NCBI GenBank assembly: GCA_015059015.1
Contig: SVBG01000001.1
Span: forward strand, 322,026 to 386,025
From: Erysipelotrichaceae bacterium
Lineage (GTDB): Bacteria > Bacillota_I > Bacilli_A > ML615J-28 > CAG-313
Reading direction: 5' to 3'
DNA length: 64,000 bases
Part shown: positions 43,684 to 52,748 of the stretch, in pieces
Layout: each line of letters begins with the position of its first letter
Position numbering within the stretch: the stretch's first letter is position 1
Program-made: the position numbers and the translations under genes
Notes under the pieces: generated by a model
What the model saw: only the letters and a program-made list of their open reading frames with translations
What the model was told of the DNA's origin: nothing
Databases searched by the model: none

Positions 43684-44706
43684 ATGATTGATACAGGTAT
43701 AAGTGTTTATGCAGGATTAGCTGATTATTCAAAAGAAGAAAATGTTAAATATTTGCGTCTTGCTAAAGACTTAGGATGTACGCATGTTTTTAGTTCTGCT
43801 CATATTAATGAAGCTAAAACGTCTGAGGAAGAACTTCAAAGTATAATTGATGAATGTAATAAACTAGGATTAAAATTAAGCCTTGATGTTTCTAAAAAAA
43901 TTGTTGATAAATATAGTGGTTTAGAAGGGTTATTTGCACTTAGGCTTGATTATGGGTTTACTGATGAAGAAATTATTGAACTTAGTCATTGTGCTCCATA
44001 TTTAGTTGAACTTAATGCATCAACATTGTCATATGAACACATTAAAAGTTTAATCGATAATGGTATTAATACTTCTCGTACTAGATTTACATTTAATTTT
44101 TATCCCAAGCTTTATTCAGGACATGATATTTTAGATGTTTATAACAAAACTAAAATTTGTAATGAAGTAGGAATTTATGTTGGTGCATTTATTCCATCCC
44201 ATACTGGATTTAGACCTCCAATGTATGAGGGACTTCCAACTGTTGAATCACATCGTAATATGATTCTTGATAATGCGATTGAAGAGTTAAAAGCTTGTGG
44301 TATTAATGGTATATATTTTGGTGATGCATATGCAAGTAATGAAGAGATAAAAACTTTAAATATACATAATACTAGTGATGTTTTAATTAAACTTTCTATA
44401 TATAATAATGAATATGATTACTTATATGATAAGTCATTTAGAATAAGACCAGATTTAAATGGTTCTATATTAAGAGTATCTTCTGTAAGAAGTAATGCTG
44501 AAATTTCAGCGTTTAATACTGTAGGACGTAAAAAGTATGATGTAACAATTGATAATTCAAAATTTAAGCGCTATGCGGGTGAAATTAACATTGTGTTAAA
44601 AGATTTACCAAATGATGATAGAGTTAATGTAATAGGTAACATTGATTCTACTGATTTAATTATTGATAATATTAAACAAGGAAAAATATTTAAATTTATA
44701 AAATAA
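43684..44706 (+). CDS. mupG: MupG-type 6-phospho-N-acetylmuramidase (DUF871)
   Basis: DUF871 family, 340 residues: a TIM barrel (GISVYAGL at the start, GCTHVFSSAHI, LDVSKKI, RLDYGF) and a C-terminal cyclophilin-like domain (about 240-340). Staphylococcus aureus MupG hydrolyses MurNAc-6-phosphate-GlcNAc made by PTS uptake. Here no PTS is encoded nearby, so the source of the 6-phosphate is an open question; see the phosphodiester glycosidase at 28929-31415. It lies between namZ and anmK in one operon, with AGAAAGGAATTTGAC before the ATG. Confidence 0.88.
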   Translation: MIDTGISVYAGLADYSKEENVKYLRLAKDLGCTHVFSSAHINEAKTSEEELQSIIDECNKLGLKLSLDVSKKIVDKYSGLEGLFALRLDYGFTDEEIIELSHCAPYLVELNASTLSYEHIKSLIDNGINTSRTRFTFNFYPKLYSGHDILDVYNKTKICNEVGIYVGAFIPSHTGFRPPMYEGLPTVESHRNMILDNAIEELKACGINGIYFGDAYASNEEIKTLNIHNTSDVLIKLSIYNNEYDYLYDKSFRIRPDLNGSILRVSSVRSNAEISAFNTVGRKKYDVTIDNSKFKRYAGEINIVLKDLPNDDRVNVIGNIDSTDLIIDNIKQGKIFKFIK

Positions 44707-44722
44707 AAAAGAGGTGAAAGAA

Positions 44723-45856
44723 GTGCTAGCAATAGGTATTATGAGCGGAACATCACTTGATGGTGTGGATGCTTGTTTAGTTGATATTAAAAAAGGTAAA
44801 AAAAGTAAATTTAATATTGTACATTTTACGTATGTACCATATGATAAAGAATTAAAGAATAAAATATTAAATATTTCATCTAATAAACAATGTACCATTC
44901 AAATGGTTTGTAGTTTGAATGTTGAAATTAGTAAAGCTTATGTTAAAGCAGTTAAAAAGTTATTAAGAGATACCAAAGTGGATGCTAAAGAAATTGAGTT
45001 TATTGCTATGCATGGTCAAACTGTTTGGCATAATCCTGATGGAAAAGATAATTATGAATCTTCTACTTTACAACTTGGTGATCCAAGTGTACTTGCAGCG
45101 ACATTTAATGTAAAAGTAATTAGTAATTTTAGAACAATGGATATGGCATGTGGTGGTAGTGGAGCTCCACTTGTTCCATTTGCGAATTATGTATTATATT
45201 CTAATAAAAAAGAAAATATTGCACTGCAAAATATAGGTGGAATTTCAAATGTAACATATCTTAAGAAGAATTGTGAATTAAAAGATATTATTGCATTTGA
45301 TACAGGACCAGGTAATATTTTAATTGATGCTGCAATGCGTAGACTTTTTAGAAAAGATTATGACGATTGTGGTAAAATTGCTAAAAAAGGTCATGTAATT
45401 GATGAAGTGTTACAAGAATTAATGACTGACCCATATTTATATCAAAAAGCCCCAAAAAGTACAGGTAGAGAAAAATATAGTGATTCTTACCTTGCAGAAA
45501 TTATTCTTAAAATAAGAGGCTTAGGTGGGACTGATTATGATATTATAGCTACTCTTGCTGCATATACTGCTGATTGTATTATTTTCTCATATCAAAAATT
45601 CTTACCATCTATTGACCGTGTAATCGTTTCTGGTGGTGGTGTGTTTAATGAATTTATTATGGAACGTCTTTCTCAAAGACTTCCTTGTATTGTAGAAAAA
45701 GAAAAGAATTATGAAGCATTAGAAGCGCTTAGTTTTGCACTGCTTGGATATTATACATTATTAGGCATTCCAACAAATGTACCTAAAGTAACTGGTGCAT
45801 CACGTGCTTGTGTTTTAGGTAATATTACTAATCCTATTATTAGAGGTGAAATTTAA
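44723..45856 (+). CDS. anmK: Anhydro-N-acetylmuramic acid kinase
   Basis: Cleaves the 1,6-anhydro ring of anhydro-MurNAc while phosphorylating it, giving MurNAc-6-phosphate for MurQ. Signatures are GIMSGTSLDGVD at the N-terminus, AMHGQTVWHNP, GGISNVTYL, AFDTGPGN and the late VSGGGVFNEFIMERL. Length of about 377 residues fits. I chose GTG 44723 because AGAGGTG lies 7 bases upstream; GTG 44714 is within that site. It overlaps murQ by one base. Its presence suggests that anhydro-muropeptides from lytic transglycosylases, perhaps phage or other bacteria, are among the substrates. Confidence 0.95.
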   Translation: MLAIGIMSGTSLDGVDACLVDIKKGKKSKFNIVHFTYVPYDKELKNKILNISSNKQCTIQMVCSLNVEISKAYVKAVKKLLRDTKVDAKEIEFIAMHGQTVWHNPDGKDNYESSTLQLGDPSVLAATFNVKVISNFRTMDMACGGSGAPLVPFANYVLYSNKKENIALQNIGGISNVTYLKKNCELKDIIAFDTGPGNILIDAAMRRLFRKDYDDCGKIAKKGHVIDEVLQELMTDPYLYQKAPKSTGREKYSDSYLAEIILKIRGLGGTDYDIIATLAAYTADCIIFSYQKFLPSIDRVIVSGGGVFNEFIMERLSQRLPCIVEKEKNYEALEALSFALLGYYTLLGIPTNVPKVTGASRACVLGNITNPIIRGEI

Positions 45857-46770
45857 TGAGTGTTGATTTAAAGAAAATCTCAACTGAATCAAGAAATCAA
45901 AATACTCTTGATATCGATTTAGTTTCTACGCTTGAAATATTAAAGAAAATTAATGATGAAGATAAAACTATAGCGTATGCTGTTGAAAAAGTGCTACCTA
46001 ATATAGCAAAAGTTGTTGATAAAGTCTATGAGGCATTTTTAAATGGTGGAAGACTTATTTATATGGGAGCAGGAACAAGCGGAAGAATTGGTATTTTAGA
46101 TGCTGTTGAGTGTCCTCCTACATATGGAGTTGATTATGATATGGTAATGTGCCTAATGGCAGGTGGAGAAAAAGCATTTATTAAAGCAGTTGAGGGCGCT
46201 GAAGATTCTCTTACACAAGGAAAAGTTGATTTAGAAAATATCAATTTAACTAAAAATGATGTTGTAATTGGTATTGCGGCAAGTGGTAGAACACCTTATG
46301 TAATTGGTGGTTTAAATTATGCAAATGAAGTTGGTGCTGTTACTTCTTGTATTACCACAAGCTCATCTTCATCAATTGAAAGTATTGTTAAATTTCCGAT
46401 TGTTGCTGTAACTGGTCCAGAACCTATTACTGGATCTACTAGAATGAAATCAGGTACTGCTCAAAAAATGATTTGTAATATGATTTCTACTGCATCAATG
46501 ATTAAGATGGGTAAAGTATATGAAAACTTAATGATTGATGTTAAGGCTACAAATGAAAAGTTAGTTTCAAGAAGTTTAAGTATTATTTGTACAATCCTAG
46601 AATGTTCTATGGATGAAGCAAAAGAATTATTACTAAAGTTTAAAACTGTTAAAAAAGTAATTTTTTCATCATTTACTGGTGAAGAAAATTTAGATATTAT
46701 AGATGAATGTTTGGCTAAAGAGCATGGAAACATTCGAAAAGCTATTAAAAATTATGAGGAGACTAAATAA
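45856..46770 (+). CDS. murQ: N-acetylmuramic acid 6-phosphate etherase
   Basis: SIS-domain lyase that removes D-lactate from MurNAc-6-phosphate, yielding GlcNAc-6-phosphate. Signatures are GAGTSGRIGILDAVECPPTYG (positions about 71-91), GIAASGRTPYVIGG and GSTRMKSGTAQK. 304 residues, normal length. Start and stop overlap with both neighbours by one to two bases (TAATG), so it is translated together with anmK and the hydrolase. Product would need NagA (not in this window) before NagB. Confidence 0.97.
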   Translation: MSVDLKKISTESRNQNTLDIDLVSTLEILKKINDEDKTIAYAVEKVLPNIAKVVDKVYEAFLNGGRLIYMGAGTSGRIGILDAVECPPTYGVDYDMVMCLMAGGEKAFIKAVEGAEDSLTQGKVDLENINLTKNDVVIGIAASGRTPYVIGGLNYANEVGAVTSCITTSSSSSIESIVKFPIVAVTGPEPITGSTRMKSGTAQKMICNMISTASMIKMGKVYENLMIDVKATNEKLVSRSLSIICTILECSMDEAKELLLKFKTVKKVIFSSFTGEENLDIIDECLAKEHGNIRKAIKNYEETK

Positions 46771-47513
46771 TGAAAATTAGTTATAATGAATTAAATGTTA
46801 ATGGATATATTATTAGAGGATTATTCTCTACCCCAGATAGTGGTGAATATAAAACTGTTGCGGTATTCTTACATGGTTATACTGGACATAAAAATGAAAC
46901 AAGTTTCTTATTTAAACAACTTTCTGCTCGCTTTGTAGAAAATGGTATTGCAACACTTAGATATGATTATTATGGAAGTGGAGATTCTGATGGTGAATTT
47001 CATAATCAAACATTTACAACTGCAAGAAATGACGCTAAAGCTGCTATTGATGAAGGTGTAAGATTAAATAATGGTAAGAAAATTATTCTTTGTGGTTTCT
47101 CAATGGGTGGTGCAGTATCTGCAAGAATGAGTATAGAAAAAGCTGATTGTATTGAAAAATTAGTTTTAATTTCTCCTGCAGGATGTATGTTAAATATTTT
47201 AACTACAACATTTAAAACTAAACCTATTGCAGAAGATAATTGTATTGATTTAGGTGGCTATTATGTATCAAAAGATTTCTTAGATAGTTTAATGGGGGTT
47301 GAATTCTATGAAGGATTAGAAAACTTTAAACAACCTGTTTTAATTGTACAAGGCGAAGAAGATTTAGCCGTTAAACCTGAAGTTAGTAAAAAGTATACAG
47401 AATATTATACAAACTGTGAATATGTCCTTATTCCTGGTGCTGGTCATGGTTATAATAGTGTTCCAATTAGAAGACAAATTCAAGGTATTATTTTAGATTT
47501 TTTAAATAAATAA
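46770..47513 (+). CDS. Alpha/beta hydrolase
   Basis: 247-residue cytosolic alpha/beta-hydrolase. The oxyanion-hole region is LHGYTGH, the nucleophile elbow GFSMGG (about residues 109-114), the acid Asp/Glu lies in QGEEDLAV and the catalytic His in GAGHGYN. It closes the muramic-sugar operon and overlaps murQ. Substrate unknown; removal of O-acetyl or other ester groups from wall sugars would suit the neighbourhood but is a guess. A bidirectional terminator follows. Confidence 0.85.
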   Translation: MKISYNELNVNGYIIRGLFSTPDSGEYKTVAVFLHGYTGHKNETSFLFKQLSARFVENGIATLRYDYYGSGDSDGEFHNQTFTTARNDAKAAIDEGVRLNNGKKIILCGFSMGGAVSARMSIEKADCIEKLVLISPAGCMLNILTTTFKTKPIAEDNCIDLGGYYVSKDFLDSLMGVEFYEGLENFKQPVLIVQGEEDLAVKPEVSKKYTEYYTNCEYVLIPGAGHGYNSVPIRRQIQGIILDFLNK

Positions 47514-47515
47514 AA

Positions 47516-47542
47516 ATTGTATAGAGAATTTCTCTATACAAT
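47516..47542. terminator. Bidirectional terminator between the murQ operon and trpS
   Basis: Perfect palindrome ATTGTATAGAGA/TCTCTATACAAT with A/T runs on both sides. It serves both converging units and overlaps the end of the trpS stop codon. Confidence 0.88.
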
Positions 47543-48543
47543 TATTTTTTTCTACCAACACCAATTTTTCTTTTAACTTTTGCAACCATTTTATTTGCAA
47601 AGTAATTTGCTTTTTCAGCACCTTTATCTAATACTTCATCTAAATATTTATTATTATTAATTATTTCTTGATATTTAGTTTGAATTGGAATTAGGATTTC
47701 TACGACTGCATCTCCAACAAGTTTTTTAAATTCTCCATAGTTTAAGTCTTTTACTTCATTAACAGCATTTTCAATTGTAATGTTTTTACAACATGAGTAA
47801 ATTGTAAGTAAGTTACTAATACCAGGTTTATTATCAGGATCATATTTAATAATTCCATCACAATCAGTTACAGCGCTTGCAATTTTCTTCCTAATAATAT
47901 TAGGTTCATCAAGGATAAAGATTGAAGCTTTATCTAAAATATCAGATTTACTCATTTTCTTTGTAGGTTCTTGAAGTGACATAATTTTTGCACCTGTTTT
48001 TTGAATAAGTGGTTCTGGAACTTTAAATGTATCACTATATTTAGAATTGAATCTGATAGCCAAGTTTCTTGTTAATTCTAAGTGTTGTTTTTGATCGGCA
48101 CCTACTGGTACACAATCGGCATTATAAAGAAGAATATCACCAGCCATTAAAACAGGATAAGTTAGAAGAGCTGTAGATACACCTTCAACTTGTTTTTGTT
48201 TTTTATCTTTAAATTGTGTCATTCTTTCAAGTTCACCGATATATGTGATTGTTTGAAGTAAATATGCCATTTCTGCATGAGCAGTGACTTCAGATTGAAT
48301 AAATAAAGTTGTAATATTTGGATCTAGTCCACATGCGATATATAGTGCCGCAAGACCTTTAATACTATTTCTAAGTTTTGTGGGATCTTGTGGAACAGTT
48401 ATTGCGTGTAAATCCGCAATAAATACAAATAATTCTTTTTCTTCTCCATTATTTTGTAAATCTACAAAGTTTTTAATTGCACCTAAATAGTTGCCAATGG
48501 TAAGTGTTCCTGATGGTTGAACACCAGATACAATAGTTTTCAT
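47542..48543 (-). CDS. trpS: Tryptophanyl-tRNA synthetase
   Basis: Class I synthetase for tRNA-Trp, 333 residues. The HIGH-type motif is TIGN in GVQPSGTLTIGNYLGA at the N-terminus and the KMSKS loop is KKMSKSD (about 195-201). LLTYPVLMAGDILLY and DQKQHLELTR are characteristic. AGGAGGAAAATTTT precedes the start. It is transcribed against the neighbouring salvage operon and is controlled by its own T-box. Confidence 0.98.
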   Translation of the reverse strand: MKTIVSGVQPSGTLTIGNYLGAIKNFVDLQNNGEEKELFVFIADLHAITVPQDPTKLRNSIKGLAALYIACGLDPNITTLFIQSEVTAHAEMAYLLQTITYIGELERMTQFKDKKQKQVEGVSTALLTYPVLMAGDILLYNADCVPVGADQKQHLELTRNLAIRFNSKYSDTFKVPEPLIQKTGAKIMSLQEPTKKMSKSDILDKASIFILDEPNIIRKKIASAVTDCDGIIKYDPDNKPGISNLLTIYSCCKNITIENAVNEVKDLNYGEFKKLVGDAVVEILIPIQTKYQEIINNNKYLDEVLDKGAEKANYFANKMVAKVKRKIGVGRKK

Positions 48544-48573
48544 AAAAATTTTCCTCCTAGTAAAATAAAAAAA

Positions 48574-48790
48574 AGTTAGTTTCTCATCTAATACGATATT
48601 GTATTAGGACGAACTAACTCGTGGTACCACCTAAATTTAAAAGATATAAAATCTTTCCTCATTTGAAATTAACGCTTTTCTAACGGATATGCATTTCCTC
48701 ATATCTTATCCAAGATCCATTCAATAAGAAAATAACATACCTCGTTTCACTATCTAAGGCTCCCTGAAATGTATTATTCTTATTTACTAT
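48574..48790 (-). promoter_or_regulatory. T-box leader of trpS
   Basis: On the minus strand the T-box core GGTGGTACCACG lies at 48619-48633. The competing terminator AGTTAGTT...AAACTAACT with a T-run is at 48566-48618. The specifier is most likely TGG (48717-48719 on the plus strand as CCA) in the context TGAA-TGG-ATC. An apical loop AGTGAAACGAGG is also visible. Confidence 0.9.
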
Positions 48791-48826
48791 TTCTTTTCTT
48801 CTAATTTTATGTATATAACTATTATA

Positions 48827-48855
48827 AGTATATCAAAATTTTTTTTTTACAGCAA
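48827..48855 (-). promoter_or_regulatory. Probable trpS promoter; rest of the gap to 49015 is nearly empty
   Basis: Read on the minus strand, TTGCTG (48850-48855) and TATACT (48827-48832) are 17 bp apart. From 48856 to 49014 I see only AT-rich DNA with a weak TATAAT (48938-48943), which may drive the oppA-like gene. Confidence 0.5.
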
Positions 48856-49014
48856 GAAAAAAGTATTTTAAATTAATAAGTTATCAATAAAATAATAAAA
48901 CTTTATTATAAAGTTAAATTAAATTATGTTAATTTGATATAATATTATTAGCCATTAAGAGTTATAGTTAGTTTTATATTTAAAAGTTGAATTTAGATTT
49001 GAAGGAGAATTAAT

Positions 49015-51381
49015 ATGAAGAAAATTATATTTATAATATATTTTATGATAGTATTATTTACTGCAAGTTGTGGTAAAAATGAAAATAATGGTAATATTGA
49101 TGTTAAAGTATGGTTTGAAAATGATGGTAATTATACATATAATACGTGTATTAGTGATACTAGTAGTGTGAATTGGAATCCACTTACACGTGAAATGTAT
49201 TATGGTAATAACGAATTTGAATATTTATCTATGGGATTTTATGATTATCAATTAAATAGTACTTATGATAATTGGGAAATAATTCCAGAAATGGCTAAAT
49301 CTCTTCCATTAGATGTTACTTCAGAATATGTTGGTAAGTATGGTATTAAAATTGGTGATAAAGCAAAAGCATGGTCTATTACACTTAATGAAAATGCAAA
49401 ATGGGAGAATGGTGTAAATATAACAGCTAAAGATTATATATATTCAATGAAACAATTATTAGATCCTATGCAATGTTATCGTGGTGCAGAATTTTATTGT
49501 AGTGGAAACTTTGCAGTTTACAATGCTAGGAATTATTTAAATAGTTTACAAGATGGTGTTTATGAAACTCCTGCAACATTAGGATTTGATTCTGTACAAG
49601 AGGCAATTGATAGAGGGCTAATTGTTTACATTGATATTGAGTGTTTTTTAAATCTTAATGCAAAAGATGCAGAAACTGAAATTATTGATGCTACTAAAGA
49701 CGGAGCATTAGTGCCTGTAACTTCTACAATAAAAATTCGTAATAATAAGGTCACAAAATGTGAAGATGAAGATTGGATTTCTGCTTTTGATATTTGGCAA
49801 AAATATTAAGATGATCTAGAAGTAGGTGGTAATAATCATTCGTGTATGCAAATTTATGTACCTAATGAATATAAAAATTTAGAATTTAGTGACGTAGGCT
49901 TATTTGCTAAAGATGATTATACATTAATTATAGTTTTAGAAAATGAATTGTTAAATCCTTCATTTTATTTACCATATTATTTATCAAGAAATTGGTTAAT
50001 AAATGAAGAATTATACGAAGCGTGTTGGATTGAAAATTTTGATGGACAAAGATCAAATATTTATATGACTTCTAAATCAACTACAATTTCTTATGGACCT
50101 TATATATTAAGTGAATATGATAATGATAAGCAAATTGTATTTAGACGTAACGTAGAATGGTATGGTTATTATGATGATAAACATAATAATCAATTTCAAA
50201 CTGATACAATATGTTATAAAGTTATTAAAGAACATGAAAATACAATATTGGCGTATGAAAATGGTGTAATTGATACAATACAATTAGAATTCCAAGATAT
50301 TAAAACTTATGGGGATTCTCAATATTTATTATACACTCCACATTCACAAAATACTCAACTTAGTATTAATACTAAATTAGATGCATTAATTGATAGAGAA
50401 TCTAATGGTATAAATAAGAGAATTTTAACAGTTAAGCAGTTTCGAGAGGCATTATCTTTATGTATAAATAGAACATATTTTACTATGAATTTTACAACAG
50501 CATCTGGACCATCATATTCTTTATTTAACCAAGTATATCAAATACTTAATGAAAATGGCGTTGAAAATTCGTATCGAAACTATGAGGCAGCAAAACAAGC
50601 AATAGTTAATTTATATGGTATTGAATATGGTCAAGGAACTAAATATCGTGATTTGAATTCTGCTTATCGAGCAATAACTGGTTACGACATAAAAAAAGCA
50701 CGAAATTTAATGCAAGAAGCTTATGATTATGCAGTTCAAAATAATTTATATTGTGATGATGAAATTATTAAAATTCGTCTTTCAGTATCTAAGTCTGATC
50801 CAGTAAATTTAGAAATGTATGAATATATAAAATCGCAATTAAACAAAGCTGTTACAGGTACTTCATTAGAGGGAAAGATTGAATTGGAAATTTTCTTTGA
50901 TGATAATTATTATAATTCATTTTATCTTGGTGAAACTGATATTATTTTCAATTCAAGTGGATACAATGAATATGATATTTTTGATATAATGTCACAAGTT
51001 TATTGCAGTGATAATCAATTAGAAAATATTTTTGACACTAATAAAATTCCTGTAACAATTACATTAAGAGATAATCAGTATACTTATTCTCTTAAAGAAT
51101 GGGCTGATTGGTTAAATGGAACTCAAACTATCGTAAAACTTGGTCATAATAGTAATTGGACGATTACAGAAAGGGTTAACGTGTTAGCTGCTTGTGAAAA
51201 AGCATATTTGGCTGAATATTGTGAAATTCCTATTTATTATTGTCAAACTGTATCTTTATATTCAAGTAAGATTAATTATGGTGCAAATATGTATATAAGT
51301 TTAATTGAATTTGGTGGTGTAAGACACATGACTTATAATTTTACTGATGAAGCCTGGGAAACTGTTAAACAACAAGGCTAA
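49015..51381 (+). pseudogene. OppA-like peptide-binding lipoprotein interrupted by one in-frame stop
   Basis: An SBP_bac_5 family protein of about 788 codons. It starts at ATG 49015 with AAGGAGAAT upstream and has a lipoprotein signal (FTASC, Cys19). Family features include ENAKWENGVNITAKDYIYSMK (about residues 126-146) in the first part. The second part contains KQFREALSLCINR, HNSNWTITERVN and a late IPIYYCQTVSLYS region. A single TAA at 49807-49809 cuts it, and the frame stays open on both sides, with 11 codons between the stop and the next ATG at 49846. No frameshift is needed. It is either a recent nonsense mutation, a sequencing error, or read-through. Related proteins import peptides, including wall peptides. 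Confidence 0.8.
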
Positions 51382-51502
51382 TGATTAATAATTTTAGAAT
51401 ACATATTTTTATATAGGAATTAATTATATAGTAAATTTAAAACTAAATTGTTATAATTTTCGTATTATTTTAAAAAAATACAAATAATTATGAAAATTGG
51501 AC

Positions 51503-51531
51503 TTGACATTTTCATTAAAATATGGTAAAAT
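51503..51531 (+). promoter_or_regulatory. Promoter of spx
   Basis: Perfect TTGACA (51503-51508) and TAAAAT (51526-51531), spacing 17 bp. The preceding 51382-51502 holds only AT-rich DNA. Confidence 0.75.
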
Positions 51532-51561
51532 TTATTTAGCAAAAATTTAAGGTGGGAAAAA

Positions 51562-51987
51562 ATGATACAAATTTATACAACTCCAAGCTGTGCTTCATGT
51601 AGAAAAGCAAAAAAATGGTTCGATCAATACAATATTCCATATTCAGAAAAAAACATTTTTAGTATCAAATTATCTAAAGACGACATCTATAGAATGCTTG
51701 CTAATAGTGAAAATGGTTTTGATGATATTATCTCAACAAGATCTAAAGTATTTAAAGAAAAGAAATTAGACCCAGATAGCATGAGTGTTGGTGAATTAAT
51801 CGATTTTATTATTGAAAACCCTAGTGTTTTAAAAAGACCAATTATTATAAATGAAACAGAATTGCAAGTTGGGTATAATAATGAAGATATAACTATCTTT
51901 TTACCTAAAGAATTACGACACAATGAAAACATTTTAAGAGCAACAAGACTTATGGATATGGAAGAAGATTTTGAGGAAGAAGAATAA
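51562..51987 (+). CDS. spx: Spx-type redox-sensing RNA polymerase regulator
   Basis: ArsC-fold protein that binds the alpha subunit of RNA polymerase and controls thiol-stress genes. The CxxC switch is at Cys10/Cys13 (SCASCRK). The block IISTRSKVFKEKKL and RPIIINETELQVGYN match Spx closely and separate it from arsenate reductases. 141 residues, slightly longer than B. subtilis Spx, with an acidic C-terminal tail (EEDFEEEE) not present in the usual protein. Spx is degraded by ClpXP in Bacilli; clpP is in this window. GGTGGGAAAAA precedes the start. Confidence 0.92.
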   Translation: MIQIYTTPSCASCRKAKKWFDQYNIPYSEKNIFSIKLSKDDIYRMLANSENGFDDIISTRSKVFKEKKLDPDSMSVGELIDFIIENPSVLKRPIIINETELQVGYNNEDITIFLPKELRHNENILRATRLMDMEEDFEEEE

Positions 51988-52013
51988 AAAGGAAGCCGGA
52001 GCTTCCTTTTTGT
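51986..52013 (+). terminator. Terminator after spx
   Basis: AAAAAGGAAGC pairs with GCTTCCTTTTT, followed by GTTTTTTT. Confidence 0.9.
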
Positions 52014-52031
52014 TTTTTTAATTGTAAATAA

Positions 52032-52601
52032 TTATAATACTTTTCTAAGAGCATCATATGCTCTTTTTAATTTTACTTGACTCTTTTTATATGCAATATT
52101 GTTCTCTTTAATAATTTGGATAAATTCTAGTTTACCAGTATTACGATTAGGAACTTCATATTCTAATTCATAATCTACAGTATTTACATATTCACAGCGG
52201 TCTAAAGATAATTTTCCTTTATTATATGGAACTGAAATACGATATGTAGCAAGATTCATAAAATTAATAATCTTTTGTCCCTTTATAATATCATTAACTT
52301 CTTGTGCAATTTTTTCTGAACAAATGTTACCATTTTCTACTAGATCTTTAAACTCATCTTCAGTAATGTCTTCATCAATTCTGATAAAGTTATAACCTTT
52401 TTTTCTTTCTAAAGTTAAAGTATATGTTTCACGATGTTTTACTCTTAGAACAGCATCAGTAGCTTTTAAAGTAAAACGCTTTGTATCAAAATAGTAATTT
52501 GTTTGTAAATTACCAGGATATTCCTTTACTTTTTCGTAGATACGATCATATTCTTCTTTAGTTAATAAAGTTTTAAATTCTGCTGTGATTTCTTTTGCCA
52601 T
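52032..52601 (-). CDS. CYTH-domain phosphatase-like protein with altered signature
   Basis: 189 residues of the CYTH (YjbK) family, tunnel-fold enzymes acting on triphosphates or polyphosphate. The signature ExExK normally near the N-terminus is here T6-A-E8-F-K10, so the first Glu is replaced by Thr. Other features are RVKHRETYTLTLERKK (about 54-69), LSLDRCEY and YELEYEV. In Bacilli yjbK lies near relQ, nadK and rluD-like genes; here relQ and an rluA-type gene follow divergently, keeping the neighbourhood. Activity may be altered by the substitution. Confidence 0.85.
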   Translation of the reverse strand: MAKEITAEFKTLLTKEEYDRIYEKVKEYPGNLQTNYYFDTKRFTLKATDAVLRVKHRETYTLTLERKKGYNFIRIDEDITEDEFKDLVENGNICSEKIAQEVNDIIKGQKIINFMNLATYRISVPYNKGKLSLDRCEYVNTVDYELEYEVPNRNTGKLEFIQIIKENNIAYKKSQVKLKRAYDALRKVL

Positions 52602-52748
52602 AATATAAATCTCCCAAAATTATTATTTCTTTTTTCATTGATATTATACACAAAAAAAATAAAAATGCAAGTTTAATAATTATTTTTTTTCTTTATTTAA
52701 TTCATATCTAATTTATATTCAATATGGTATAATATATTTGGTGATAAA

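Noticed and set aside
49015-51381. Programmed frameshift in the OppA-like gene
   Set aside because: Both parts are in the same frame, so no shift is needed; a single nonsense codon explains it.
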